Shown here: piece after piece, positions 24,801-54,400 of the stretch
Position numbering within the stretch: position 1 is the first letter of the stretch
How the letters are laid out: each line of letters opens with the position of its first letter
DNA from: Phoronis australis
Taxonomy: Eukaryota; Phoronida; Phoronidae
DNA: 64,000 bases
Assembly (NCBI GenBank): GCA_002633005.1
Contig: NMRA01000354.1
Location: forward strand, 235,634 to 299,633
Direction: 5' to 3'
The notes under the pieces: model-generated
Database searches by the model: none
Told to the model about the DNA's origin: nothing
What the model saw: only the letters and a program-made list of their open reading frames with translations
Position numbers and translations under genes: made by a program

Positions 24801-25727
24801 TAGATGAGTCCGTTTGTATGAAGTTGACGCTGATGGTTAGGTTTGTTTTCAGCTTGAAAATGGTATACCCATCGAGAGCTGGTTTGTGGACAAGTCTGAC
24901 AAAGAGCTAATGAACTGTCTGCCTTTCTTGGAAGGACTTGTTAAAATGGTGAGTTGACCTAAGTGTTGTGTAAACCATAATCATCCTTGTGGCTTACAAG
25001 TGCAGGCAATTGATTTTGTAAGTTTTCTGAATGTGAATCTGTTCTTTGTGTTGGTACAGTCGCATTTCAACAGACCCTCACAGGACCTTTGCGAAATGTC
25101 ATTGTAACCAATGTTGGCTACCCTAACTGAAGCAGTTTGTGCACAGTGCAATTGACCTGAAACTAAGAGAAATAGAGCATTTTGACTGTCAGAGCAAATG
25201 TATTCTAACCCAACTCAGTGATGGACTGGTTGAACGATTACTGTTTTTTTATCTGTTTGTGTCGGCCTTTACACACGTTTGAATGCTTAATGCATTTACA
25301 AGTAGTTGCCATCTGTGTGCGTGTGGGCTGAATTACAATTCAGCGGTTGAACCAAAGAGACTTCGTGTAGTTAATTCGTGTTGAGTGTGGTAATTCTGGT
25401 TCATTTTTCAGTTGTACCTCGTTACTATAGAAAGTCTGGATTATAACGTTCACATGCTTAAAACACTATCTCTCAAGACTTGAGCCAACTGTTCTGTGTA
25501 CAGTTTGATTTGGTTATGGAAATTTTTGGTTATATTTTACAAGTTCCAGGAAGATTCGTTGCTACATGGTTTGACTGGTAACTTGCATTTTGAACGTGGT
25601 ATTTTACCGAGGTTGCTGCCAAAACATTGGTCTTGTTAGTCAGTGTCTTATTGTCTTGCAGAATAAAGATGTGCGACCGTTCATAAAGGAAAGATACCGT
25701 CTGTTCGACATGCTACCAAAGGATTAG
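8000..25727 (+). CDS. CTDSPL2: CTD small phosphatase-like protein 2 (FCP1/SCP family), 12 exons
   Basis: Coding exons: 8000-8089, 13155-13217, 17143-17338, 18141-18260, 18727-18825, 20776-21007, 21614-21725, 22144-22230, 23300-23442, 24151-24277, 24853-24948, 25662-25727. All have GT-AG borders and join in one frame to 476 codons; the human protein, from memory, has 466. The start at 8000 gives MNLRQRGRC..., like the vertebrate N-terminus. The N-terminal half is basic and low in complexity. It holds the conserved block [11 protein letters not shown] (exon 4) and an acidic stretch before [18 protein letters not shown]. The FCP1-type HAD phosphatase domain follows, with the catalytic DLDET at about 303-307, split by an intron, then [14 protein letters not shown] and [13 protein letters not shown]. 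The family removes phosphate from Ser/Thr; nuclear or SMAD substrates are family knowledge. A poly(A) signal lies at 26174. Confidence 0.95.
8265..8490. mobile_element. Short inverted-repeat element (MITE-like)
   Basis: Bases near 8267 (GCAGCGCTCGACACGGG) are matched in inverted orientation near 8470-8490 (CTTGTGTCGAGTCCTGG), with several mismatches. The interior is rich in TACTCGTATTTT-like words. Related wording (TTTTTACTCGC) occurs near 49590. I infer a small non-autonomous element of about 225 bases; the ends are approximate. Confidence 0.35.
11338..11376. repeat. CA-rich microsatellite
   Basis: A run of GCACACGCACAC and ACACACACAC units inside CTDSPL2 intron 1. Confidence 0.8.
13729..14231. 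mobile_element. Inverted-repeat element of about 500 bases
   Basis: The left end CTGGGACCAGGCCTTTATGC and the right end TGGATAAAGGCCTGCCTGGG are inverted copies of each other with few differences. Just inside the left end is a perfect hairpin, GGGCGTCC-ATTT-GGACGCCC (13761-13780). The word GGACGCCC appears again nearby. No transposase-like frame is visible, so it is probably a non-autonomous DNA element. No target-site duplication is obvious. Confidence 0.5.
14495..14745. repeat. Degenerate 85-base tandem repeat, three copies
   Basis: The phrase CTGCTTGTTAGTA with following GGGGTGTTCTGA recurs with spacings of 85 and about 82 bases. Each copy also contains GTGTTGGAATAC. It lies in CTDSPL2 intron 2, away from both splice sites. 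Confidence 0.75.
15073..15133. repeat. 25-base tandem repeat, about 2.4 copies
   Basis: The unit ACCAGAGGGTGAACTTAACA plus CTGGT is repeated directly with one or two changes, followed by a partial third copy. Confidence 0.8.
17931..18120. repeat. 50-base tandem repeat ending 20 bases before a CTDSPL2 acceptor
   Basis: Four degenerate copies begin at 17931, 17981, 18031 and about 18077. They share CCTTG, GGTCTGTTATTAC and a closing AAAGGGT. The array stops 20 bases before the acceptor AG at 18139-18140, so it occupies the 3' end of intron 3. Confidence 0.8.
18631..18722. repeat. 46-base tandem duplication abutting a CTDSPL2 acceptor
   Basis: Two 46-base copies (18631-18676 and 18677-18722) share GGAGTTTGAC and CATGTTGTGTTCATT. 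The second copy is followed at once by ACAG and exon 5, so the acceptor AG (18725-18726) sits where a third copy would begin. Confidence 0.85.
18826..20775 (+). other. CTDSPL2 intron 5
   Basis: A 1.95 kb AT-rich intron between exons ending 18825 and starting 20776. I see no repeat array at its ends and no coding sequence in it. Confidence 0.8.
20776..25727 (+). CDS. CTDSPL2: CTDSPL2 exons 6-12 (phosphatase domain)
   Basis: Seven exons encode residues 190 to 476. Exon 6 is acidic and ends in EEWETFDP, the conserved lead-in to the catalytic domain. Exons 7 and 8 split the catalytic motif: exon 7 ends LVLDL and exon 8 begins DETLVHCSL. Exon 9 has [14 protein letters not shown], exon 10 has [13 protein letters not shown] with the late HAD acidic residue, exon 11 has GIPIESWF, and exon 12 ends in MLPKD and TAG (25725-25727). 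All key residues of an active FCP1/SCP enzyme are present. The last exon opens with AATAAA, read as codons Asn-Lys, a poly(A) hexamer inside coding sequence. Confidence 0.95.
21537..21576 (+). pseudogene. Decayed copy of the start of CTDSPL2 exon 7
   Basis: This 40-base stretch aligns with the first 40 bases of exon 7 (21614-21653) at an offset of 77, with 11 differences. Its translation [12 protein letters not shown] resembles [12 protein letters not shown] of the real exon. It is not usable as an exon: the codon corresponding to the first Tyr is TGA, no acceptor precedes it directly, and no donor follows in place. It is best read as a tandem duplication that decayed in intron 6. Confidence 0.65.
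22231..23299 (+). other. CTDSPL2 intron 8
   Basis: A 1.07 kb intron between exons 8 and 9. Its 3' end carries the 28-base tandem repeat at 23146-23228. Otherwise nothing is recognisable. Confidence 0.75.
23146..23228. repeat. 28-base tandem repeat 71 bases before a CTDSPL2 acceptor
   Basis: Three copies (28, 28 and 27 bases) share CCGTCATGCATTCAGCCA. Each carries an acceptor-like ATTCAG. None of the three AGs would keep the frame if used, being 131, 103 and 76 bases from the real exon start. Confidence 0.85.
23922..24137. repeat. 36-base minisatellite, six copies, ending at a CTDSPL2 acceptor
   Basis: Six copies of exactly 36 bases start at 23922, 23958, 23994, 24030, 24066 and 24102, with only scattered base changes. 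Each contains CATTTCTCTATG and ACCTCACTCCATA (CTTTTCTCTATG in copy 5). A truncated seventh copy, CATTCCGTCGCAG, supplies the acceptor AG at 24149-24150 for exon 10. Because 36 is divisible by three, one frame stays open through the array (unit [12 protein letters not shown]), but it does not match the exon's frame and is not coding. Confidence 0.95.
24949..25661 (+). other. CTDSPL2 intron 11
   Basis: A 713-base intron, donor ATG/GTGAGT and acceptor TTGTCTTGCAG. Nothing else is visible in it. Confidence 0.85.
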
Positions 25728-26173
25728 TTGAAGCTGGGCATAACTAGGTCAAATGTGTGCAGGCTGAGTGTTTTGTCTAGGCTTGAGTCATGTTGTCTGT
25801 GGATCGTGAAGTTACCGAACTGGACATTTGAATGAAGCGCATCTGCCAGTATTCGTGTGTGTAACTAATTACCAAGCACATGTCAGTGTGTCGTCATGTC
25901 ATTCACTCTTTGCCCGGTGTTTTTCAAGTCATTTCAAATAACCAGCTACCTACGTGTAGTGACGGCAGTTTAATGATCATGCAAATAATTGATTTGCAAT
26001 AATTATATTTCTTTTAAAGTTTCATTGCATTTTACTTGCTCTAGCATGTATCATTGGAGTCCAGCTAAGGATGTGATGAATACGCCGGTTTTATTGTGCA
26101 GAATTGTCAACTGTGGGAAAAGGTTCTAAATTGCTGTTTGTAGATACAGCTTGGCCATCTTTGGTATGGTAAT

Positions 26174-26179
26174 AATAAA
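26174..26179 (+). terminator. Candidate poly(A) signal of CTDSPL2
   Basis: AATAAA about 450 bases after the stop codon on the coding strand. It is the first perfect hexamer I noticed in the 3' flank; actual use is not shown. Confidence 0.45.
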
Positions 26180-26851
26180 AACTGAGCAATCGTGACCTGT
26201 TTGATGTATTTTGTGATATTTTGTATTTGTTCTCAAGGAACAAAGCATGTCTGTCCGATATAATGTTCTCAGATCATTTTAACATTGATTTTTGCAAGTT
26301 AATTTTATCTAGTTATACTGATGTATTGCTTTATCATTTCTTATGAATTCATTGTTTTATGAAGTGCCTATATTTAGTTATTTTTGTTCGGATTTCTTTT
26401 CACTGAAGTGTAGTTGCAGATTTATTTTCTTAGCTCTGTTAGGTGTGTGTAATTCTTTCGGATGTAAATAACGCTTCACTTACGTAATCGTCCATCTGAT
26501 GCTCCAGGTACATAATTATATTGTTCATGATCAAGGCATTCATTAGATATTCTGTGGTTGCTTATAGATACCCTTCTTTTTGGACTCTGTCTCATAAAGG
26601 ATTCAAAATCTGTTTGTGCAGCACTTAGTGGTGGATGAAACGTGCAAGGACAATACTGTATATTGGTCAGTTTGAAAATGGTTTTTCCAAAAACTAGCAT
26701 TGGTTGTGATTGAAAAATGTGCGATTAAATCTCACCTTACCTGTGTTGTTGCTACAAAATTGTCTGCAGTTTACATGGGTTGCATGTTTTGTTATTGAGA
26801 ATGTACGAATGTCGTTCGAGAATTGATGCAGTTCCCAACATGGATGTCTCT

Positions 26852-27209
26852 AGGGGAGTGTTCACACATTATGCGACGCAAAATTTGCCACCTTTTAACC
26901 CATCACCACTGTCAAACCCATTCCCCTAGTTTTAGTAGTGATGGAGTGAGTCTGTCGTTTGTCTGTGTACATGTGTACAAAGCAAGTCTAGTGAAACATC
27001 AAATCTTAGAAGTGTGATATGGCAGATCTTGTTTTTTTAAATAATTCCCTAGAATGTAAACCAATTTCCCAATTTGTACTGTGATGATGTTTTAATGAAC
27101 AACATGATGACGTCACCATGAGTGTACCCCCCCCTTCCGTCTCAAAAAGTCATCTTTCCAACGAAACCCACTCCCCTTGAGTGATGACGTAATATGTGAA
27201 CACTCCTCG
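26852..27209. mobile_element. Inverted-repeat element (MITE-like), about 360 bases
   Basis: The left end GGGGAGTGTTCACACATTAT and the right end ATATGTGAACACTCCTC are inverted copies over about 20 bases. GTGATGACG-type words flank the inside of the right end. No protein is encoded and no clear target duplication is seen. Confidence 0.5.
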
Positions 27210-27532
27210 AGCACAATTCTCAGCGAATCAAATTGTATTCTAGTGTTGTGACGGGGTTTGCATGTTTTGATATAAGAAGTAGTTCTGTGAAAGTGGTATC
27301 ATGTGATTACTAGACTGTTTGTTGGACTGAGCTGTTTTGTACAAGTTTAAAAAGACAGTGACTGGTTTTTATTGAGATGTTATATGGACTCTGGGCTGGA
27401 CCTTAATCATGAATCGATTACTGTTATATGATGATGTATGGACATAGTGTATATAAACCAATACAGTTCTGTTAAGAAATGCTGTCCATCTCTTTCTGCA
27501 ATCTTGAGTTGATATGTCAGTTGAATTTGGGT

Positions 27533-27538
27533 TTTATT
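27533..27538 (-). terminator. Candidate poly(A) signal of NVL
   Basis: TTTATT on the plus strand, AATAAA on the minus strand, about 950 bases past the NVL stop codon. Another lies near 27368. Choice between them is a guess. Confidence 0.25.
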
Positions 27539-27872
27539 ATTGCATAACATCATTATGACCACGTGAAAGTTATAATTTGCTAATCAAATTAATAAGAAAC
27601 TTCATCAATGACTAGCTCGACAACACATAATGAATTAATGTACGAAGTATGGAATAGCTGGACTTCTCCCTCGGAAAAACATCCAAACATGGTTCAAATT
27701 CATGCCATCTTTTCGTTTCTACTTTGCTAATTTGCGTATCAAACAGTTTAATCTACACACTGTTTTCATTTTTTGTCATGTCGCTATCATTTTTACAACA
27801 AAATAACGCAAAATGACTACCACTATGCAACTAGTTCAACCATTTTCTGAGAAAAACGGGAAAAATCTGGCT

Positions 27873-27893
27873 GAATAAAGATGTGCGACCGTT
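27873..27893 (+). repeat. 21-base exact copy of the CTDSPL2 exon 12 border
   Basis: These 21 bases are identical to 25661-25681, which covers the last G of the acceptor and the first 20 bases of the final CTDSPL2 exon (AATAAAGATGTGCGACCGTT). Because the intronic G is included, the copy came from genomic DNA and not from spliced RNA. Flanking sequence does not match. Confidence 0.8.
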
Positions 27894-28142
27894 GAAAAAC
27901 GTGCCTCAAAACCATGCAAGAATGTATGTAGAGAACACTCGTAGCAGCCCCTCACATTCTTAACTTCTGCAACTTGCAAATAAGACTTCAACCAAAATGT
28001 ATTAAAACCTAACTTCAACCGAATTTTGTTATTTCACTAGATGTATTTGGCTAACCAGGTACTCCTAGCAAAGCCTTGGCAAAATAAGAAAACGAGAGTT
28101 TAATCACGCAACTGTTAACCGGTCAAATGATAGGTGAAGCTG

Positions 28143-28430
28143 CCTTTTTGCACCTTATTGTGTCACCGCGAGATCCCTGCACAAACAACAAAAGGTCGAT
28201 AACAGTTGTATTGAATAGGAGTCTGAATAGAACACCAATGTGTGCGGGTGTTATTCTCAGCTGTTTGAATTAAAAGGTGACGTAGACAAAAGCAAACCAA
28301 TACGTCTAACAGTTCGTTTCATTTGACAAGTTATGCAACCAGTCTGCTCTTAATATATTGTAAGATCTTTACAAGTGTTACCGTTCAAGATAGGCTTTAA
28401 GCATTTATAACTAACGACAGCTAATTCCAT
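28143..28430 (+). repeat. Dispersed repeat, copy A
   Basis: This stretch shares words in order with 43807-44060: ATTGTGTCACC, GTTGTATTGAA, GTCTGAA.AGAACA, and later a GTTCAA.ATAG..TTTAA block. The orientation is the same. The similarity is patchy, so the copies are old. The element type is unknown. Copy A lies between CTDSPL2 and NVL, just past the NVL stop. Confidence 0.55.
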
Positions 28431-28489
28431 CGTTACTAACACCCAGAACACGACCCTAACAATTAACACATCCCTGATAGCTTGGTAAA

Positions 28490-49843
<21,354 letters not shown>

Positions 49844-50772
49844 GCTTGAAGGAAAGATCGCTTCTCTCGATGTTAAATCTTGATTTTTGTCAGCGCATGT
49901 TTTCTGTTCTGATAGTTTTCCGATTGACCGCTAGATGACTTCCTGTTTGTGAGCGCCTCACGTTGATCAATAAAAGGACTAAAGCAGAGACCGTAGAATG
50001 GAGTGTGTTGTCTCAACATTTTTGGATTTCAATTGCTATTGTACGGGCGCTTAACAGCCTGCAGGGATCGCATTATTCCATTAATGACAATACTTATCAG
50101 ATAATTTCACCGTTCTTTTGCACAGTGTACTGGTAAGTTATTGAAGGTGAAATCCAATGATATAGTTTATTATAGTAAAGCAACGGAATCACGTTCAACT
50201 TGTGGTCGGATGTAGCGGTCCCTGATTTTGAGAACCAGGCAATTGAACAACGGGCGCGTTATTCAGTGGATGATATAGGTCTTCTCAGACACTTGTCACT
50301 CCACTAGAAAACACTCACCTTGATCTATGAAATGCTATCCTGAGGCCAGTTCAATGCAGTGAGCGTCCTGCCTAAAGTGAGAGTGAGTGCCCCCCCTAGG
50401 CTAAAGAGAGAGTGAGTGCTCCCTCAAGAGAGAGCGAGCGAGCACCCGCCTTAAGTGAGGTCTTTCAACGTAAACCACATAGAATCGTCGCCACTGTTCT
50501 AACTACTTTGAAATTCTGCTGGATTGATTGCTGATTAAACCAAGAAAAATTATGAACACTACCCATATGCCTGTCATGTGGCAATTTGAGTGAATACATA
50601 CCACAATTCTACTATTTTAACCTACTGTGTTGTGAGTCTGCAATAAATATTTCCATTCATTCGTTCTTTCAATTATATAATTTTTAGATGCCGGGTATGT
50701 TTTGTGTGCCATAATGCAACTTGTGACTATTTGCTCATTCTTACGTGCATGTGATTTCTGTTTAGGTCAAAC
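49844..50772. promoter_or_regulatory. Bidirectional promoter region of NVL and SLC4A1AP
   Basis: The two start codons point away from each other, 930 bases apart. A strong donor, GTACTG/GTAAGT at 50133, could end a non-coding first exon of SLC4A1AP that splices to the acceptor TTTAG at 50764-50765, seven bases before its ATG. If so, both transcription starts lie within about 49850-50130. No clear TATA box is seen. A low-complexity GAGAGTGAGTG stretch lies at 50370-50460, and a fragment of a small foldback family at 50205-50250. Confidence 0.5.
50205..50250 (+). mobile_element. Fragment of the GGTCGGAT foldback family
   Basis: GGTCGGATGTAGCGGTCCCT and TTTTGAGAACCAGGCAAT match the arm of the complete elements at 56181 and 56564. 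The other arm is not recognisable. Confidence 0.5.
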
Positions 50773-51447
50773 ATGGATGATGAAAAGGAAGCTGCATTGG
50801 AAACCTGTGAGAAAGAGGCTGTTGAAAATATGATTGATGATCCACGTATGGATACGACATCCACGCCTCCTCCTGCAGTGACTTTTAAAAAACCTATGAT
50901 ATTTGGTCCTCGACCTGGTTTGAAGAAGGTGCAAAAGAAAAACATCTTAGAAGATGAAGAAAAACTCAAAAACAACTCTGAAAAGCAAACTCTAGAAAAG
51001 CACCAGACTGAAAAGTCAAAAACTGAAAAAAAACCTGAACAGCATTCTTCAAAACCAGCAAAGCCAGTGTCTAGTTCTGGTACGACCATTCCTTACAAAG
51101 AGCCATCATGGAGCGGTGTTCCACATAAGCCGTATAACTTGGAGGTTTTGAAGGGTGGTGTAATAGCTGATACCGTGGACTTGACTACAAAGGCTTTCCA
51201 TGTGTTTGGACGTTTACCAAGCTGTGACATTACATTGGAACATCCGAGTCTGTCTCGCTATCATGCCGTGCTACAGTATTGTGCTGTCGAGAATGAGAAA
51301 CATGAAGTGGGCTGGTATATCTATGATCTGGACAGTACACATGGAACATGGGCCAATAAGGCCAAGCTTAATCCGAACACGTATTACAGACTCAGAGTTG
51401 GACATGTGGTCAAGTTTGGAGGCAGCTCAAGGTTGTACATATTACAG
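50773..51447 (+). CDS. SLC4A1AP: SLC4A1AP exon with N-terminal tail and FHA domain
   Basis: A 675-base exon of 225 codons. Residues 1-105 are charged and rich in Lys and Glu, with MIFGPRPGLKK. The FHA fold follows whole within the exon: VFGRLPSCDITLEHPSLSRY, then YDLDSTHGTWANK and VVKFGGSSRLYIL. The phosphothreonine-contacting Arg and Ser/His of FHA domains are in place, so phosphopeptide binding is plausible. Confidence 0.96.
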
Positions 51448-54400
51448 GTAATTTCGTATGGTGGCGATGTAATGTTAGTATCGATTCAGAATATCTTGTT
51501 GTGCCTAGTATTTTATTGGTACTGAAATAGGGTTTAACATTATATGAATTGGTAGATGATTCCAGAATCTGTGAACTATACTAAGTTAGGTTTTAGATGT
51601 TCCCAGTATACATTCTCAGAAAGCATAGGTCAGAATAACAGGACATTCCAGAAAAACAATGCATCATCGCACAGCTTGATCAACACTAGAATATTGCATC
51701 AATCATAATAAGTCATACCAAGAATAATATGATCCACACTAGACTTACATCATCGATCACAATAAGACATTCCAACTTGAAGAAAACAATACATTGTCAC
51801 TCAATATGATCCACACTAGAATATTAATGTTGATCATAACAAGTCATTCAAGCACTGGTGGATTTGGGACCCGCCGTCTTAAAAGCTTTGAATCATTGTT
51901 TCTGGGCAGAAAGTGCATTCTTCCCAGAATTGCTGAAATTTAACATTCATATTGCCTTATAAGTAAATGACTTCCCTTGGCTTTACTCTCTACCTTTCTA
52001 CTTGTTCGAACCATGAAATATTAGAATTAAGTCAAATTGAAGCCATTGACTTTGGTAAACGTTAATTTACAGGGACCAGAAGACGACCAGGAGAGTGAGT
52101 CAGAATTCTCCGTCACGGAACTGAAACAGCAACAAGAGAAGCAAAAGAAGGAGCTGGAAGTCCTGCGACACGCGGAGGAGATGAAGTCAGCTAAACCTGT
52201 TGAGGAGGATACTGGGTGTTCCTGGGGCATGGGTGAGGCTATGGTGCATAGGAAGCCTTGTTATTTAACAACATTTTGTGTGCAATAGGGTCTGGCTGAA
52301 GGGAACAGTCAAGTTGTGTTGAACGACCCTGGTTCATGATGTTCGCTTGCTTCTAACATTCCAAGTCCCAAGTTTACTGTATGCGAGTTAATTTGTTTCA
52401 GCAAACCTCTGCAACAGTAAACATTTTAGACAAATCCAAGGAGGCTTAGTAGTAACTCGATGCAAATATATTGATTTCAAAGCATATGTATTAGGCAGTA
52501 TTTCATCATGTCCATGTCAGTCAGTGGGAAGAAGTAAAACAATGTTCAACAAAATGTACTTCCAAACATTTGCTTGAATGTACTATGTACCTGCCTTTTG
52601 TCTAAAATGATTACTCAATTTGCTCTGATTTGGGGTGATTTCTGGTCTTGCGGAGAATTGACAGTTCATTATTGCTTGGAAGTCACGCTCGCCACTTTGA
52701 AGGATCTGCCTGGTCAAACCAACTTATTGAACGTGGTCTCGAGCAATAACAGACTTTGAGGTCTTCCTGAACCCAGAAATTACCTCTTATTAGGTGCAAG
52801 GTGAAAACAAATTGTGATAATAGGCATGTAGAAAGCAGCTTTTACGAAAACATAATAGACGCATGCGGAATGTAGATATGCTGAGTTTGTGTTTGGCTTG
52901 TTATCAGTAACGAACTTAGAGTGACCACCATTAACACTCTCTGTACTTTATGTATATTTGCACCACATCTATGGCAAAATCAAATTCTACTCATCAAGGT
53001 AAAAACAAACCTACGAAGTTAATTCGGAATACACAACAGCTATCTCAATGGTTCTTCGTCAATCATTATTCCTAACTCTCCTGACTACCTGGTTACAGGT
53101 GATGACGCAGTTGATGATGATGAGCCAGGTGACAATCCCTTTGCTGAGTTACCTGCGGAAAATGAAGAGCTTTACCTCGATGACCCCAAGAAGGCACTCC
53201 GGGGATACTTCGAGAGAGAGGGTAACTGCGCTGTCTTCTCTGAATTTGTAAACTTTGTATGGAATTCAAACATGTACATGTTTTTTACAATTGTGGCACT
53301 GTGTCCACAATACTACCGTGACCTCCATCACTTCCAGTTTTTGTGTGCCCACGTATTTATATGTGGGTGCATATTATCGTCATCTCTGGCAGACGTGTTC
53401 CTGTGAAGCCGATGATGGATGACGACGAATTTTGGACCGATCTGAATATGGCTGTGTCTCCTAGTGGCAATTTTATTTTTTTACGGTTTCCTCTGTATCT
53501 TTAGAATTCTTGGATGGACTGTCATGAAATTTGGCAAATAGGTTTCTATTAAGGAGACGACAACATCTTTGCATTTTCAGATGGCTTTTCCAATTCTGCG
53601 CCACCTTGTGGCCATTTAAATTTTCGAGTCAGGTTTTTGGCGTTCGCCTTTCTATCTGCCAAACCAATTGAAGAATCATCATGAAAATAAGCAGTTGTGT
53701 TCCTAATGAGGAGACCGCGGCTGACATTGATTTTCGGACGGGTTTCACTACTCTGATGCCCCCTAGTGGGGATTTTGCTGTATCTCCTTAACCCTTTGCA
53801 AGAACTTTGTGATGTTTGTCAAATGTGTTTCTATATAGCTGACAACAGATGATGATGAGTTTCAGACTAATCAGACGATTAGTGTGCCCCCTAGTAGCAA
53901 TTTTTTAAAATTTTCCTCTGTATCTTTGGAGTTCCATGATGGATTTTCATGAAATTCGACAGATAGGTTTTTAATAAGGAGGCAATGATGGCATTCCATT
54001 TTCAGACAGATTTGACGGATTTACACCTGTTCACCTTGTGGCCATTTTTGTTATTTTCTGCCATCTGCTTTTCTATCTGCCATACCGCACAAGGATCATG
54101 AAAATTCACTAATGTGTTCCTGGTGAAAAGGCCACGACTCTCATTGACTTTTGTACAGGTCTGATTACTGTGTCGCCCCCTTAGTGGCATTTGTGTTTCT
54201 TTGTGTCTGTGGCCGAATCTCCTTAACCCTTTGAAGGAGATGTGTGAACTTCGAAAGATGTGTTCCTATATGGCTAACGGCAAACGGTAACATGTATCGA
54301 ACTGATCCAAATACCGCGTTGCCCCCTAGTGGTAAAATGTTTTTTACCCTTTCCTCTGTATCTTCAGAGTTCATTAATGTATTTTCATGAAATTTGGCAA

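Larger units (their letters stand above)
25728..28489. other. Convergent intergenic / 3' UTR region between CTDSPL2 and NVL
   Basis: Both genes end here, tail to tail. It contains the CTDSPL2 3' UTR, an inverted-repeat element (26852-27209), a 21-base copy of CTDSPL2 sequence (27873-27893), the start of a dispersed repeat (28143-28430) and candidate poly(A) signals on both strands. No conserved reading frame is seen. Confidence 0.7.
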
